A stretch of DNA of 64,000 nucleotides from Flavobacteriaceae bacterium (lineage in GTDB: Bacteria > Bacteroidota > Bacteroidia > Flavobacteriales > Flavobacteriaceae). A model generated the notes under the pieces. That model made no database searches. It was not told the origin of the DNA and worked only from the letters and a program-made list of their open reading frames with translations. Numbering within the stretch: position 1 is the first letter of the stretch; the number at the start of each line of letters is the position of its first letter. The translations under genes and the position numbers were made by a program. The DNA lies in contig CANCPC010000001.1 of assembly GCA_947379965.1 (NCBI GenBank), positions 1 through 64,000 of the forward strand. Reading direction: 5' to 3'. Positions 34,944 to 44,687 of the stretch are shown here, in pieces.

Positions 34944-35651
34944 ATGAAAAACATAATTATTGCAAGCACCTCAACACTTCACGGAGGAAATTACTTAGAA
35001 TACCTTATGCCTGAATTGAGCGTTCATTTTCAGGATTGCAAAACGATACTTTTTATACCTTTTGCTAGACCAAGCGGAATTTCGCATCAAAAATACACCG
35101 AGAAAGTAGCCTTGGCATTCGCCAAAATCAATAAGACTGTAAAAGGAATTCACGAATTTGACGATGCTGCATTGGCAATCAAAAACGCCGAAGGAATATT
35201 TACTGGCGGAGGAAATACCTTTTTGTTAGTTTCGCAATTGTACAAAAATAACATCATGAGCATTCTTGCGGATGCTATAAAAAATGGAATTCCTTATTTG
35301 GGAACTAGCGCCGGAAGCAATATTTGCGGAATAACGATGCAAACTACGAATGACATGCCAATTGTTTATCCGCCAAGTTTCAATACTTTAGGATTGATAC
35401 CATTTAATTTGAATCCTCATTTTCTAGATGACAATACTGATTCTAAACATATGGGAGAAACTCGTGAAACAAGGATAAATGAGTTTCATGCTTTCAATAC
35501 ATTTCCTGTTTTAGGATTACGTGAAGGAAGCTGGATTGAGGTAAAAGGAGACGCAATGACTTTGAGAGGAAATTTATCAGCTAGGCTTTTTAGACAAAAC
35601 CAAATTCCAACAGAAATAGCACCTGGAGCAGACTTAAGTGCTATAAAATAA
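34944..35651 (+). CDS. pepE: Dipeptidase E (alpha-aspartyl dipeptidase)
   Basis: A cytoplasmic serine peptidase of family S51 that hydrolyses dipeptides with N-terminal aspartate. The family signature GIFTGGGNTF lies near residue 90 and the catalytic serine in GTSAGSNI near 125. NLNPHFLDD and LGLREGSWIEV, which contribute the histidine and acidic residue region, follow. The length of 235 residues matches E. coli PepE (229). It lies alone, facing the tRNA-Gly gene. Confidence 0.93.
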   Translation: MKNIIIASTSTLHGGNYLEYLMPELSVHFQDCKTILFIPFARPSGISHQKYTEKVALAFAKINKTVKGIHEFDDAALAIKNAEGIFTGGGNTFLLVSQLYKNNIMSILADAIKNGIPYLGTSAGSNICGITMQTTNDMPIVYPPSFNTLGLIPFNLNPHFLDDNTDSKHMGETRETRINEFHAFNTFPVLGLREGSWIEVKGDAMTLRGNLSARLFRQNQIPTEIAPGADLSAIK

Positions 35652-35652
35652 A

Positions 35653-35678
35653 AAACCTCAAACTTACGTTTGAGGTTT
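35653..35678 (-). terminator. Hairpin between pepE and tRNA-Gly
   Basis: AAACCTCAAAC and GTTTGAGGTTT form an 11-bp stem. Read on the minus strand it follows the tRNA-Gly gene and is followed by a T-rich tract, so it is best read as the tRNA terminator. It may also end the convergent pepE transcript. Confidence 0.75.
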
Positions 35679-35680
35679 AG

Positions 35681-35753
<73 letters not shown>

Positions 35754-36017
35754 ATTACAACGGTGCAAATATAATTAATTAGTTAGATGCTAAACAAACT
35801 TTTTGAATAAAAAATTACAAATAAATTGATTTTTTTTATAACCGTTTTAAAATTAAATTGTTATATAATAATTAATTATGGTAAGGCATTACTATCTATC
35901 AAAAAACTGCAACAAAACCAATGATATAAAAAGTTATTTGATTTTTTTGAAAAGAAAAAAACTCAAACCTCTTACAGTTTTACAATTGGAAAATTAATTT
36001 TCGAAATTATTTCGAAA

Positions 36018-36740
36018 TTAAGAGTTTAATGGAGAAACAACTTTTAAATTATTAGTGGTGAAATAAATAAAAAGACAAGATTTATTTTTTATCGTATTAA
36101 TTATTCCTTTCGATAATTCTTCAGGAACTGCAGGACAACCTTGACTTCTTCCTAATCGTTTATTATTTTTAATAAACGAATCCGAAACATAATTTGCTGG
36201 ATGTATAACCACACCTCTTGCTCTAGCATTATCATTAACTCCTTTCTCGAGACCATCTAATTTTAGAGATATTCCATGTTTTCCGTTATAAATTTCACCA
36301 GTAGCATAAAATCCGAGGCTACTTTTAAAAGATCGATCTGCATTCGAAAAACTTTTAGCATATTCATCTCCAGTGTTTCTTCCGTGAGCAACAAGCGAAT
36401 GGTATAAAATAGTATTTGAAACTAAGTCAATCACCCAAAGCCTTTTGATGTTTGATGACAAACTAAAATCGATTAATGTCAAAATATCTTTGTGAATTAA
36501 ACCTTTTTCTTTCAGTAAATAAAATCCTTTCAACGCTTGAGTAAAACTCTGTATATTAGGCAACTCAAATTGATTTGGATTTAGACTTCTATAAATTTGC
36601 CCGATATTCCTATCTGAACTCAATACAATTGTACTAGCAACAACTTTCGGATGACAATACTTATGTTCAGGGAGATTTGCTTTACTAGATGCAAACAAAA
36701 ACAAAAAAGGAAAAAGGAATGAAAATGTTTTGTAAAGCAT
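36018..36740 (-). CDS. Murein L,D-transpeptidase-like protein (YkuD_2 family)
   Basis: A 240-residue exported protein with a hydrophobic N-terminal signal (about residues 1-22). The family pattern is present: HGRNTGDEYAKSFSN, SSLGFYATGEIYNGKHG, a VVIHPANYVS histidine motif and the probable catalytic cysteine in RLGRSQGCPAV near residue 208. The family is distantly related to YkuD L,D-transpeptidases that cross-link peptidoglycan or attach lipoproteins; the activity of this branch is not well tested. It is transcribed divergently from the DUF5916 gene. Confidence 0.85.
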   Translation of the reverse strand: MLYKTFSFLFPFLFLFASSKANLPEHKYCHPKVVASTIVLSSDRNIGQIYRSLNPNQFELPNIQSFTQALKGFYLLKEKGLIHKDILTLIDFSLSSNIKRLWVIDLVSNTILYHSLVAHGRNTGDEYAKSFSNADRSFKSSLGFYATGEIYNGKHGISLKLDGLEKGVNDNARARGVVIHPANYVSDSFIKNNKRLGRSQGCPAVPEELSKGIINTIKNKSCLFIYFTTNNLKVVSPLNS

Positions 36741-36776
36741 TGAATACGTTTATTTTATAAATCAGAAAAAGGAAAG

Positions 36777-36807
36777 CAAATATACAACTCAAACAAGCCT
36801 AATGCAA
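36777..36807 (-). promoter_or_regulatory. Candidate promoter of the L,D-transpeptidase-like gene
   Basis: On the minus strand TATATTTG (36777-36784) with a TTG 20 nt upstream (36805-36807) matches the Bacteroidetes promoter at good spacing. Confidence 0.6.
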
Positions 36808-36878
36808 CTTATTAAGATAAAAATAACGTATTGAAACAATTAACTTGTTTTTAAAGGAATATATATAAACTAATCTGT

Positions 36879-36910
36879 TTGTTTTTAATGTTAATTTTTT
36901 ACTATTTTTG
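36879..36910 (+). promoter_or_regulatory. Candidate promoter of the DUF5916 gene
   Basis: TTG at 36879-36881 is followed after 21 nt by TATTTTTG (36903-36910), 20 nt before the ATG. Confidence 0.6.
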
Positions 36911-36930
36911 TTAACCCCTATTCCTGATTT

Positions 36931-39324
36931 ATGACTAAATTAAATTCTTTAACGCTACTTTTATTTCTTGCTTTTAGCACGAATATTCATAGTCAAAAAA
37001 AGGTTCTTCAGGCAAAATACACAACTGAAAATATAATAATAGACGGAAAATTTGATGAAGAAATTTGGAAAAATGCACCAAATGCTTCTGATTTTATTAT
37101 GTTCGAACCGGACAACGGTAAGCCCATTGGGACATCCAAAAAAACGGAAATAAAATTAGTTTATGATAATACCGCCATCTATATTGCGGCTTTATTATTT
37201 GATGATCAGCCCAATAAAATTTCTAGAGAATTGACCAATCGAGATGTTTTTGGAATTGCAGATGACTTTTGGGTTTCAATAAACGGATATAATGATGGCC
37301 AGCAGGATTTTAGATTTATTGTAAGTGCTGCTGGTGTACAAATGGATTGTTTAGCAACAGAGGATAGCGAAGATTATTCTTGGGATGCTATATGGGAAAG
37401 CAAAGCTAAAATAACCAATTTTGGATGGGTCGTAGAAATGAAAATTCCATATGCCGCCTTACGTTTTTCGAAAGGCGACACGCAAACTTGGGGATTGAAT
37501 TTCATGCGAACCATAAAACGTGATGCTCAAAAATACACTTGGAATCATGTTGACACGAAAATTGGGGCTGTAATTGCACAAGAAGGAATTCTAAAAGGTA
37601 TTGAAAACATTAAACCTCCTACTCGCCTTTTCTTAATTCCCTATTCATCTTCTTATTATCAAAAAAATAATTTTGGTTCCGATAAAACTTTTAAGGCCGG
37701 TTTAGATATTAAATACGGAATTAACGATTCTTTTACTTTTGACGCAATTTTGGTACCCGATTTTGGACAAACAAAATTCGATAATTCAATCCTTAATTTG
37801 ACTCCTTTCGAACAATTACTGAGCGAAAATAGACCTTTTTTTACTGAAGGAACTGATTTGTTTTCTAAAGGTGGCTTATTCTATTCCAGAAGGATTGGAG
37901 GCCAAGCAAGTTTTGATCCTACAACGGCAACGAATGAAGAAATAACAAATTATCCAGGTACCGTTAATTTGCTTAATGCTCTAAAAATATCAGGAAGAAC
38001 AAAAGAAGGTTTGGGAATAGGTTTTTTGGATGCCGTTACAGATAATACCTATGCCACAATACTTAATACAGTCACCAATCAAACACGAAAAGAAATTATT
38101 CAACCATTGACCAATTATAATGTATTGGTATTAGATCAACGCTTTAGACAAAATTCATCAGTAACATTTGTAAATACAAATACGACTAGAAATGGTAATT
38201 TTAGAGATGCAAATGCTTCTGCTCTACTTTTCGATTTGAATACAAAAGCAAACACGTATAATTTATATGGGGATTTTAAGTATAGTGATGTTCATGATTT
38301 GAATGATTATAGTGGTTACAAAACTTCATTAAATTTTGCTAAAACAAGCGGAAGATATAGATATTTGTTTTCAGGTAAATATCTTTCTGAAAATTATGAT
38401 ATCAATGATTTAGGAATACTTTATGTAAATAATTACCATGCTGCATATGCAGAATCGAGCTATAGAATTGTAAATCCAACTAAATTTTTCAGCACATTTA
38501 AAGCGTCACAAAACCTGAATTATGAAATTCAAAACTCTACCGGCAAAACTCAAGAAGCATGGTATCAAATAACTGCAAAGGCAACCACATTAAAAAATAA
38601 TTATCTAGAAGGACTTTTACAAATTAACCCAATTAATCGGTTCGATTTTTATGAACCACGAGAATATGGAAAATACGTTTACAAACCCAAAAGTATCATA
38701 GGTTATTTTCAATTTTATTCGAACGAAAACAATCCTTTTCATTATGAAATTGAACTTTCATCGGAGAAATTCGATGAAAAGAATAGGGCCACTTACAAAA
38801 TATTTGGAGGAACAAAGTATCGATTTAATGACAAATTTTCTTTACAATACAATTTTCAATATTCGCGTTTAGTAAATGATAGAGGCTGGATTGACTCTGA
38901 TAATTCCAACATAATTTTTGCGGAACGAAATCGTGAAATAGTTCAAAACGATTTCGTTGCAAAATACACATTAACTAACAAGATGAACTTGAATGTTACC
39001 GCTTATTACTACTGGTCCTATTCTAATAATCACCAATTTTTCAACTTACAAAATGAAGGTTATTTAACTCCAAATTCAAATTATTTTGTAAACAAAAATA
39101 GAAACTTCAATTCTTGGAATTTAGACTTATCTTATTCTTGGTGGTTTGCTCCCGGAAGTCAACTTACCTTTTTATATCGTAATTATGCACTTGAAAGCAC
39201 CCGAATTGTAGAAAGAAATATTCAAAAAAACCTTTCAAATGTCTTCAATAATAATCCAAACAACATTATTTCGGTAAGCCTTCGTTATTTTATAGATTAC
39301 AATTCGCTGAAAAGAAAACACTAG
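36931..39324 (+). CDS. DUF5916 outer-membrane protein with CBM9-like domain
   Basis: A 797-residue protein with a signal peptide ending in IHSQ. Residues of about 25-200 form a carbohydrate-binding family 9-like domain (IIIDGKFDEEIWKNAPNASD, YDNTAIYIAALLFDD, RFIVSAAGVQMDC). The rest is DUF5916, rich in alternating aromatic strands and ending in a phenylalanine-containing strand (SLRYFIDYNSL), consistent with an outer-membrane beta barrel. The marker motif RPFFTEGTDLF is clear. The function is unknown; the binding domain suggests recognition of a glycan or other ligand at the cell surface. It is a single gene with its own promoter. Confidence 0.85.
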   Translation: MTKLNSLTLLLFLAFSTNIHSQKKVLQAKYTTENIIIDGKFDEEIWKNAPNASDFIMFEPDNGKPIGTSKKTEIKLVYDNTAIYIAALLFDDQPNKISRELTNRDVFGIADDFWVSINGYNDGQQDFRFIVSAAGVQMDCLATEDSEDYSWDAIWESKAKITNFGWVVEMKIPYAALRFSKGDTQTWGLNFMRTIKRDAQKYTWNHVDTKIGAVIAQEGILKGIENIKPPTRLFLIPYSSSYYQKNNFGSDKTFKAGLDIKYGINDSFTFDAILVPDFGQTKFDNSILNLTPFEQLLSENRPFFTEGTDLFSKGGLFYSRRIGGQASFDPTTATNEEITNYPGTVNLLNALKISGRTKEGLGIGFLDAVTDNTYATILNTVTNQTRKEIIQPLTNYNVLVLDQRFRQNSSVTFVNTNTTRNGNFRDANASALLFDLNTKANTYNLYGDFKYSDVHDLNDYSGYKTSLNFAKTSGRYRYLFSGKYLSENYDINDLGILYVNNYHAAYAESSYRIVNPTKFFSTFKASQNLNYEIQNSTGKTQEAWYQITAKATTLKNNYLEGLLQINPINRFDFYEPREYGKYVYKPKSIIGYFQFYSNENNPFHYEIELSSEKFDEKNRATYKIFGGTKYRFNDKFSLQYNFQYSRLVNDRGWIDSDNSNIIFAERNREIVQNDFVAKYTLTNKMNLNVTAYYYWSYSNNHQFFNLQNEGYLTPNSNYFVNKNRNFNSWNLDLSYSWWFAPGSQLTFLYRNYALESTRIVERNIQKNLSNVFNNNPNNIISVSLRYFIDYNSLKRKH

Positions 39325-39441
39325 AATGCATTAATTTTAATAAAAGATTACTTCTTCAAAGCAATTTTTGTTTTTTATTGTAGTTCCCTAAAAAATATAT
39401 AATTATGGATTAAAGCGAAACCAAATTTTTTAGAAAAGCTT

Positions 39442-39449
39442 TATCTTTG
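39442..39449 (+). promoter_or_regulatory. Candidate -7 element of gpmI
   Basis: TATCTTTG matches TAnnTTTG and lies 16 nt before the gpmI ATG. Confidence 0.5.
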
Positions 39450-39465
39450 CATAAAAAATAATCGA

Positions 39466-40983
39466 ATGAACAAGAAAGTAATCCTTATGATTCTGGATGG
39501 TTGGGGAAAATCTCCTGACCCAAAAGTCTCAGCAATAGACAATGCCGATATTCCATTTATCAATAGTTTATACACCAAATACCCTAGCGCTCAGCTTAGA
39601 ACCGACGGATTAAACGTAGGTCTACCAGAAGGCCAAATGGGAAATTCTGAAGTAGGACACATGAACCTGGGCGCCGGAAGAATTATATATCAAGATCTTG
39701 CAAAAATTAACCTTGCTGTAGAAAACAAAACTTTAAACAATGAACCTGTTCTTGTTGATGCTTTTCAATATGCAAAAGACAACAATGTAAATGTCCATTT
39801 TTTAGGATTAGTTTCGGATGGTGGCGTTCACTCTCACACCTCACACTTGCGCGGTTTGATTGATGCAACTCAAGACTTTGGTTTGCAAAAAGTATTTGTT
39901 CATGCCTTTACTGATGGTCGCGATGTAGATCCAAAATCGGGTGCGACTTACATTCGGGATCTAGAAAATTATATCGCAAACACCTCTGTAAAAATTGCTT
40001 CGGTAGTAGGAAGGTATTATGCAATGGATCGTGATAAACGTTGGGAAAGAGTAAAAATTGCCTACGATTTATTAGTAAACGGAACAGGAACCCATTCCGA
40101 AAACCCAGTAAAAAACATCGAAGGAAGTTATAAAAAAGACATAACCGATGAATTTATTGACCCAATAATTGTTGTTGACGAAAGTGATAAACCCTTGGCA
40201 ACAATAAAAGAAAATGACGTTGTGATATTCTTTAATTTCAGAACCGATAGAGGTCGTGAACTTACTGAAGCTTTATCGCAAAAAGATTTTCACGAGCAAA
40301 ACATGCACAAACTCAATTTGTATTATGTGACGCTAACCAATTATGACGAAACGTACCAAAACGTAAAAGTGGTTTATAACAAAGATAATGTTACAGAAAC
40401 CCTAGGCGAAGTCTTGGAAAAACATAATAAAAAACAAATCAGGATTGCCGAAACAGAGAAATATCCTCACGTGACTTTCTTCTTTTCGGGCGGTCGAGAA
40501 CTCCCTTTTATTGGCGAAAGCCGTATCCTAAAAAACTCACCGAAAGTTGCCACTTACGATTTACAACCTGAGATGAGCGCATACGAACTAGCCGATGCTT
40601 TGGTTCCAGAATTAAACAAAGGTGAAGTAGATTTCGTTTGTCTTAATTTTGCCAATGGCGATATGGTAGGACATACCGGAGTTATGAGTGCCGCTATAAA
40701 AGCTTGTGAAGCAGTTGATAAATGTGTCGAGAAAGTAATTACAGCAGCTTTAGCTAATAATTATACAACATTAGTTATTGCAGATCACGGTAATTGTGAA
40801 ACAATGATTAATCCTGACGGAAGTCCAAATACTGCTCATACTACAAATCCTGTTCCACTTATTTTGGTAGATAATGAATTAAAAACAATTCATGATGGGG
40901 TTTTAGGAGATATGGCACCAACGATTTTAGATTTAATGGGAATTAAAAAGCCTGAAGTAATGACCAGACATTCATTATTATAA
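39466..40983 (+). CDS. gpmI: 2,3-bisphosphoglycerate-independent phosphoglycerate mutase
   Basis: Interconverts 3- and 2-phosphoglycerate in glycolysis and gluconeogenesis. This metal-dependent enzyme of the alkaline phosphatase superfamily has the start VILMILDGWG, the phosphoserine motif GNSEVGHMNLGAGR near residue 60, HAFTDGRDVDP near 145, the FFNFRTDRGRELT segment near 262, and the metal ligands in NFANGDMVGHTG and VIADHGNCE. The length of 505 residues is normal. It lies alone between its own promoter and a terminator. Confidence 0.97.
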   Translation: MNKKVILMILDGWGKSPDPKVSAIDNADIPFINSLYTKYPSAQLRTDGLNVGLPEGQMGNSEVGHMNLGAGRIIYQDLAKINLAVENKTLNNEPVLVDAFQYAKDNNVNVHFLGLVSDGGVHSHTSHLRGLIDATQDFGLQKVFVHAFTDGRDVDPKSGATYIRDLENYIANTSVKIASVVGRYYAMDRDKRWERVKIAYDLLVNGTGTHSENPVKNIEGSYKKDITDEFIDPIIVVDESDKPLATIKENDVVIFFNFRTDRGRELTEALSQKDFHEQNMHKLNLYYVTLTNYDETYQNVKVVYNKDNVTETLGEVLEKHNKKQIRIAETEKYPHVTFFFSGGRELPFIGESRILKNSPKVATYDLQPEMSAYELADALVPELNKGEVDFVCLNFANGDMVGHTGVMSAAIKACEAVDKCVEKVITAALANNYTTLVIADHGNCETMINPDGSPNTAHTTNPVPLILVDNELKTIHDGVLGDMAPTILDLMGIKKPEVMTRHSLL

Positions 40984-41013
40984 TTGAAATGAATAGTCAT
41001 AGAATTAAAAACA

Positions 41014-41055
41014 AAATTCTCGTAAACCTTAAGTCTACGAGGATTTTTATTTTAT
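41014..41055 (+). terminator. Terminator after gpmI
   Basis: The stem CTCGTA/TACGAG (41019-41041) is followed by GATTTTTATTTTAT. It lies between the convergent gpmI and galE genes. Confidence 0.6.
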
Positions 41056-41076
41056 ACATGAAACAAAAAGATTTAT

Positions 41077-42090
41077 TTAGCTTCTAACTTTCTGTTCCCA
41101 CTTCCAAGCACTTGCTAACGCTTCTTCTAGTGTAGATTGTGATTTCCATCCTAATATATTATTGGCTTTATCCGTATTGGCATATGCCGAAGTTATATCA
41201 CCTTCACGGCGAGCTACAATTTTATAAGGTAATTTTTGACTACTAACTTTCTCAAAAGCATGAATCACTTCAAGCACCGAGCTTCCTGTTCCCGTTCCCA
41301 AATTAAAAATTTCAACTTTTTCTACATTCTTTTTATTCAATAATCGTTGCATGGCAATTACGTGAGCTTTCGCCAAATCAACTACGTGAATATAATCACG
41401 AACAGCAGTTCCGTCAGGCGTTGGATAATCATCACCATATACAGATAATTCTTGACGCAAACCTAATCCGGTTTGGGTAATAAAGGGTACTAAATTTTGT
41501 GGAACTCCTAATGGCAATTCGCCAATTTCAGCCGAAGAATGCGCTCCAATTGGATTGAAATAACGTAATAAAATTGAATTAATATTGGTTACTTTGGCAG
41601 CATCGGTGATAATTTCTTCACCAATTTGTTTGGTATTTCCATAAGGTGACATCGCAGTTTGGATTGATGCATCTTCAGTAATTGGCATTTTTTCGGCTTG
41701 ACCATAAACCGTACAAGAAGAACTAAAAATGAAATTTGCTTCTGGTTTTTTTTGTAATTCCTGAAGCAAATAAACCAAAGTATTGATGTTATTTTCATAA
41801 TACAATAATGGATTTCCAACACTTTCTCCAACCGCTTTTGAAGCTGCAAAATGAATTACACCATCAATATCGTGATGTCTTTTGAAGAAATCCTGTACTT
41901 TATCTTTCTCGCGTAGATCTAACTTTTCGAATGCGGTGTTTATCCCTGTAATATTGGCAATTCCGTCTAAAACACTCAAAGAAGTATTCGAAAGATTGTC
42001 GATAATTACTACCTCAAAACCTTGATTTTGTAATTCTACTACGGTATGTGAACCGATAAAACCTAAACCTCCTGTAACTAGTATTTTCAT
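41077..42090 (-). CDS. galE: UDP-glucose 4-epimerase
   Basis: Interconverts UDP-glucose and UDP-galactose, supplying sugars for surface polysaccharides. The NAD-binding start MKILVTGGLGFIGSHTVVEL, the catalytic serine region FSSSCTVYG, the YGNTK tyrosine-lysine pair and LRYFNPIGAHSSAEIGE are diagnostic. With the ATG at 42090 it is 337 residues, matching E. coli GalE (338). A GTG start 30 bp upstream would run through a palindromic repeat and is unlikely. It lies downstream of the sugar aminotransferase gene on the same strand. Confidence 0.95.
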   Translation of the reverse strand: MKILVTGGLGFIGSHTVVELQNQGFEVVIIDNLSNTSLSVLDGIANITGINTAFEKLDLREKDKVQDFFKRHHDIDGVIHFAASKAVGESVGNPLLYYENNINTLVYLLQELQKKPEANFIFSSSCTVYGQAEKMPITEDASIQTAMSPYGNTKQIGEEIITDAAKVTNINSILLRYFNPIGAHSSAEIGELPLGVPQNLVPFITQTGLGLRQELSVYGDDYPTPDGTAVRDYIHVVDLAKAHVIAMQRLLNKKNVEKVEIFNLGTGTGSSVLEVIHAFEKVSSQKLPYKIVARREGDITSAYANTDKANNILGWKSQSTLEEALASAWKWEQKVRS

Positions 42091-42107
42091 TTTATGTTTT
42101 TTGTTTT

Positions 42108-42160
42108 TGTAGAGACGCACTGCAATGCGTCTCTAGGTGTGCGTCTCTACGTGTACGTCT
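42108..42160. repeat. Palindromic GAGACGCA/TGCGTCTC repeat
   Basis: A 10-bp inverted repeat, TAGAGACGCA (42110-42119) and TGCGTCTCTA (42126-42135), is followed by a further TGCGTCTCTAC copy and a partial TACGTCT copy. It is more GC-rich than its surroundings and looks like a dispersed REP-type element. It sits between galE and the aminotransferase gene. Confidence 0.7.
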
Positions 42161-42188
42161 TTTTGTGTCTGTGTTTACAGGAATTAAA

Positions 42189-43319
42189 CTATTTTAAAAA
42201 TTCTAAAACTGAATCCGTTATAAATTGGATTTGTTCATCGTCTAATTCGGTGTGCATTGGCAACGAAATCACTTCTTTTACTAATTGATTGGTTACTGGA
42301 AAATCTTCTTCTTTGTATCGAGGATCCAAATATGCTTTTTGCAAATGCAACGGAATTGGATAATAAATCGCACATGGAATTCCTTTATCTAGCAAGTGTT
42401 GCATCAATCCATCTCTGTCAGCATTGATGATTCGCAAAGTATATTGGTGAAAAACGTGGCAGTCACAGATATCACAAATGTTTGGTGCAATGATATTTTT
42501 GTTTCCTTCAAAAGCCGCAGTATATTTTCTAGCTGCATTTTGACGAGCTGCATTGTATTCATTTAATAAGGGTAATTTAGCATTCAAAACAGCAGCTTGT
42601 ACACTGTCTAATCTTGAATTTACACCAACCACATCATGATGATAACGTTCGTACATTCCGTGGTTTACGATTCCACGGATTTTGTGCGCTAAAGCATCGT
42701 CATTTGTAAAAATAGCACCGCCATCACCATAACATCCTAGGTTTTTAGATGGGAAAAATGAAGTTGAACCTACATTTCCTATTGTTCCAGCTTTCTTTTT
42801 GGAGCCATCTGAAAATCTGCAATTCGCACCAATAGCTTGTGCATTATCCTCAATAACATACAATTTATGTTCTTTGGCAATAGCCATAATTGCTTCCATA
42901 TTTGCAGCACGGCCAAATAAATGTACCGGAACAATTGCTTTCGTTTTTGGTGTAATCGCTTTTTTGATTCCTTCGATAGAAATATTCATGTTTACCAAAT
43001 CTACATCGACTAAAACTGGCGTAAGTTGCAATAAAGCAATCACTTCAACGGTTGCAGCAAAGGTAAAATCGGCAGTAATTACCTCATCTCCGGGTTTCAA
43101 ATCTAATCCCATCATGGCTATTTGCAAAGCATCGGTTCCGTTTGCGCAAGGAATCACATGCTTTACATCAAGATAATTTTCTAGATTTTTTTGGAATTGG
43201 TGCACTTGTGGTCCGTTGATATAGGTATTGGTATCAAGAACTTCTTGAATGGAAGTATTTACGGCGTCTTTTATTTTATCATATTGACTTTTCAAGTCAA
43301 CCATTTGAATTTTTCTCAT
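42189..43319 (-). CDS. DegT/DnrJ/EryC1/StrS-family sugar aminotransferase
   Basis: A PLP-dependent enzyme of fold type I that transaminates keto sugars bound to nucleotides. The start QMVDLKSQYDKIKD, the PLP-contacting ANGTDALQIAM and VIEDNAQAIGA, and the Schiff-base lysine in FFPSKNLGCYGDGGA near residue 190 are clear. The length is 376 residues. It resembles the WbpE/WecE branch that makes amino sugars for O-antigen or other surface glycans; the exact substrate is unknown. ATG at 43319 is used; a second Met five codons in is possible. Its neighbour galE fits a role in nucleotide-sugar metabolism. Confidence 0.9.
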   Translation of the reverse strand: MRKIQMVDLKSQYDKIKDAVNTSIQEVLDTNTYINGPQVHQFQKNLENYLDVKHVIPCANGTDALQIAMMGLDLKPGDEVITADFTFAATVEVIALLQLTPVLVDVDLVNMNISIEGIKKAITPKTKAIVPVHLFGRAANMEAIMAIAKEHKLYVIEDNAQAIGANCRFSDGSKKKAGTIGNVGSTSFFPSKNLGCYGDGGAIFTNDDALAHKIRGIVNHGMYERYHHDVVGVNSRLDSVQAAVLNAKLPLLNEYNAARQNAARKYTAAFEGNKNIIAPNICDICDCHVFHQYTLRIINADRDGLMQHLLDKGIPCAIYYPIPLHLQKAYLDPRYKEEDFPVTNQLVKEVISLPMHTELDDEQIQFITDSVLEFLK

Positions 43320-43380
43320 TTATTCTTTGTTTAGGGTTTAAAGTTTCTTGAAACGATGAATGCTTACTTTAAACGAACAA

Positions 43381-43411
43381 CAAAAATAGTTATTAAATGA
43401 ATTTAAACCAA
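43381..43411 (-). promoter_or_regulatory. Candidate promoter of the aminotransferase gene
   Basis: On the minus strand TATTTTTG (43381-43388) has a TTG 20 nt upstream (43409-43411). It lies about 60 nt before the start codon. Confidence 0.55.
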
Positions 43412-43457
43412 TGAAAATAATATAAAGAAAACGTATTTTAGCCACAAATTTTCAACG

Positions 43458-44687
43458 ATGCTTTTCATTTACACTATATTAATTCAAATCGCGGGTTTTT
43501 TATTAAAAATCATCGCTGTATTCAGTCCAAAAATCAAGCTTTTTGTAGATGGACGCAAAGTTGTCTTTGCTACTTTGAAACAGAAAATAAAAAATTCCGA
43601 CAAAACGATTTGGTTTCACGCAGCTTCTCTTGGCGAATATGAACAAGGTTTACCTGTTATCGAAAAAATAAAAACAAAATTTCCAAATCATAAAATTATC
43701 CTCACTTTCTTTTCTCCTTCCGGTTATGAAGTTCGTAAAAACAATTCCGTTGCAGACGTTACGGTTTATTTACCTTTGGATACCAAAAAAAATGCCCAAG
43801 AATTTTTAAAATTGGTTCACCCAGAAATGGTTTTCTTTATCAAATATGAATATTGGCCTAATTATCTGAATGAACTTCGAAAACTTGGAACGCCAACCTA
43901 TTTGATTTCAGGGATTTTTAGAAAAAACCAAACGTTTTTTAAATGGTATGGCAGATTTTATAGAAAAGCACTCGATACGTTTACTTACTTTTTTGTGCAA
44001 AATCAAATTTCAAAAGATTTATTAATACAATTAGGCAAAACCAATGTTGCTATTTCTGGCGATACCCGTTTTGATCGAGTGGCATCCATTTTAGAAAAAG
44101 ACAACATTTTAGATTTTATTTCAGAATTTAAAAACAATACCTTGACAATTGTCATTGGAAGTTCTTGGCCAAAAGACGAAACATTATTGGTAAATTATAT
44201 CAATCAAACTTCCGAAAATGTAAAATTTATTATTGCACCTCACAATATAAAAGCAGAGCAAATACAAGAATTAAAAAATTCCATTACCAAAAAGGCAGTT
44301 CTATTTTCGGAAAAATCGAATAAAAACCTAGCGGAATTTGATGTTTTTATTATTGACACCATCGGGATTTTGACAAAAATTTATAGCTATGCAGATATTG
44401 CCTATGTCGGTGGAGGTTTTGGCAATCCGGGAGTACATAACCTTTTAGAACCCGCAACTTTTGGGGTTCCAATAGTGATCGGACCAAATTTCAGTCATTT
44501 TGCCGAAGCAACTGCTTTAGTGAATATGGAAGGGTGTATTTCTATTTCAAATAAAAACGAACTTCAAGATGCCTTTTCTAATTTAATTGCAAATAATGAT
44601 ATTCGACATGAAAAAGGACACATTTGTAGTACTTTCGTACAAATGAACAAAGGAGCAACAGATATAATAATGAATAAAATTTTATAA
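43458..44687 (+). CDS. waaA: 3-deoxy-D-manno-octulosonic acid (Kdo) transferase
   Basis: An inner-membrane GT-B glycosyltransferase that attaches Kdo to lipid A precursor in lipopolysaccharide synthesis. One N-terminal membrane helix is followed by IWFHAASLGEYEQGLPVI, the typical acceptor-site motif near residue 55. KYEYWPNYLNEL, ISGDTRFDRV, and the late YVGGGFGNPGVHNLLEPATFGVPIVIG segment (YVGGGFG, GVHNLLEPA, GVPIVIGPN) are diagnostic. The length of 409 residues is normal. It confirms an LPS-type outer membrane. It starts divergently from the aminotransferase gene. Confidence 0.95.
   Translation: MLFIYTILIQIAGFLLKIIAVFSPKIKLFVDGRKVVFATLKQKIKNSDKTIWFHAASLGEYEQGLPVIEKIKTKFPNHKIILTFFSPSGYEVRKNNSVADVTVYLPLDTKKNAQEFLKLVHPEMVFFIKYEYWPNYLNELRKLGTPTYLISGIFRKNQTFFKWYGRFYRKALDTFTYFFVQNQISKDLLIQLGKTNVAISGDTRFDRVASILEKDNILDFISEFKNNTLTIVIGSSWPKDETLLVNYINQTSENVKFIIAPHNIKAEQIQELKNSITKKAVLFSEKSNKNLAEFDVFIIDTIGILTKIYSYADIAYVGGGFGNPGVHNLLEPATFGVPIVIGPNFSHFAEATALVNMEGCISISNKNELQDAFSNLIANNDIRHEKGHICSTFVQMNKGATDIIMNKIL

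Noticed and set aside
42091-42120. GTG-initiated N-terminal extension of galE
   Set aside because: The extension runs through a palindromic repeat, and the ATG at 42090 gives the canonical NAD-binding start.
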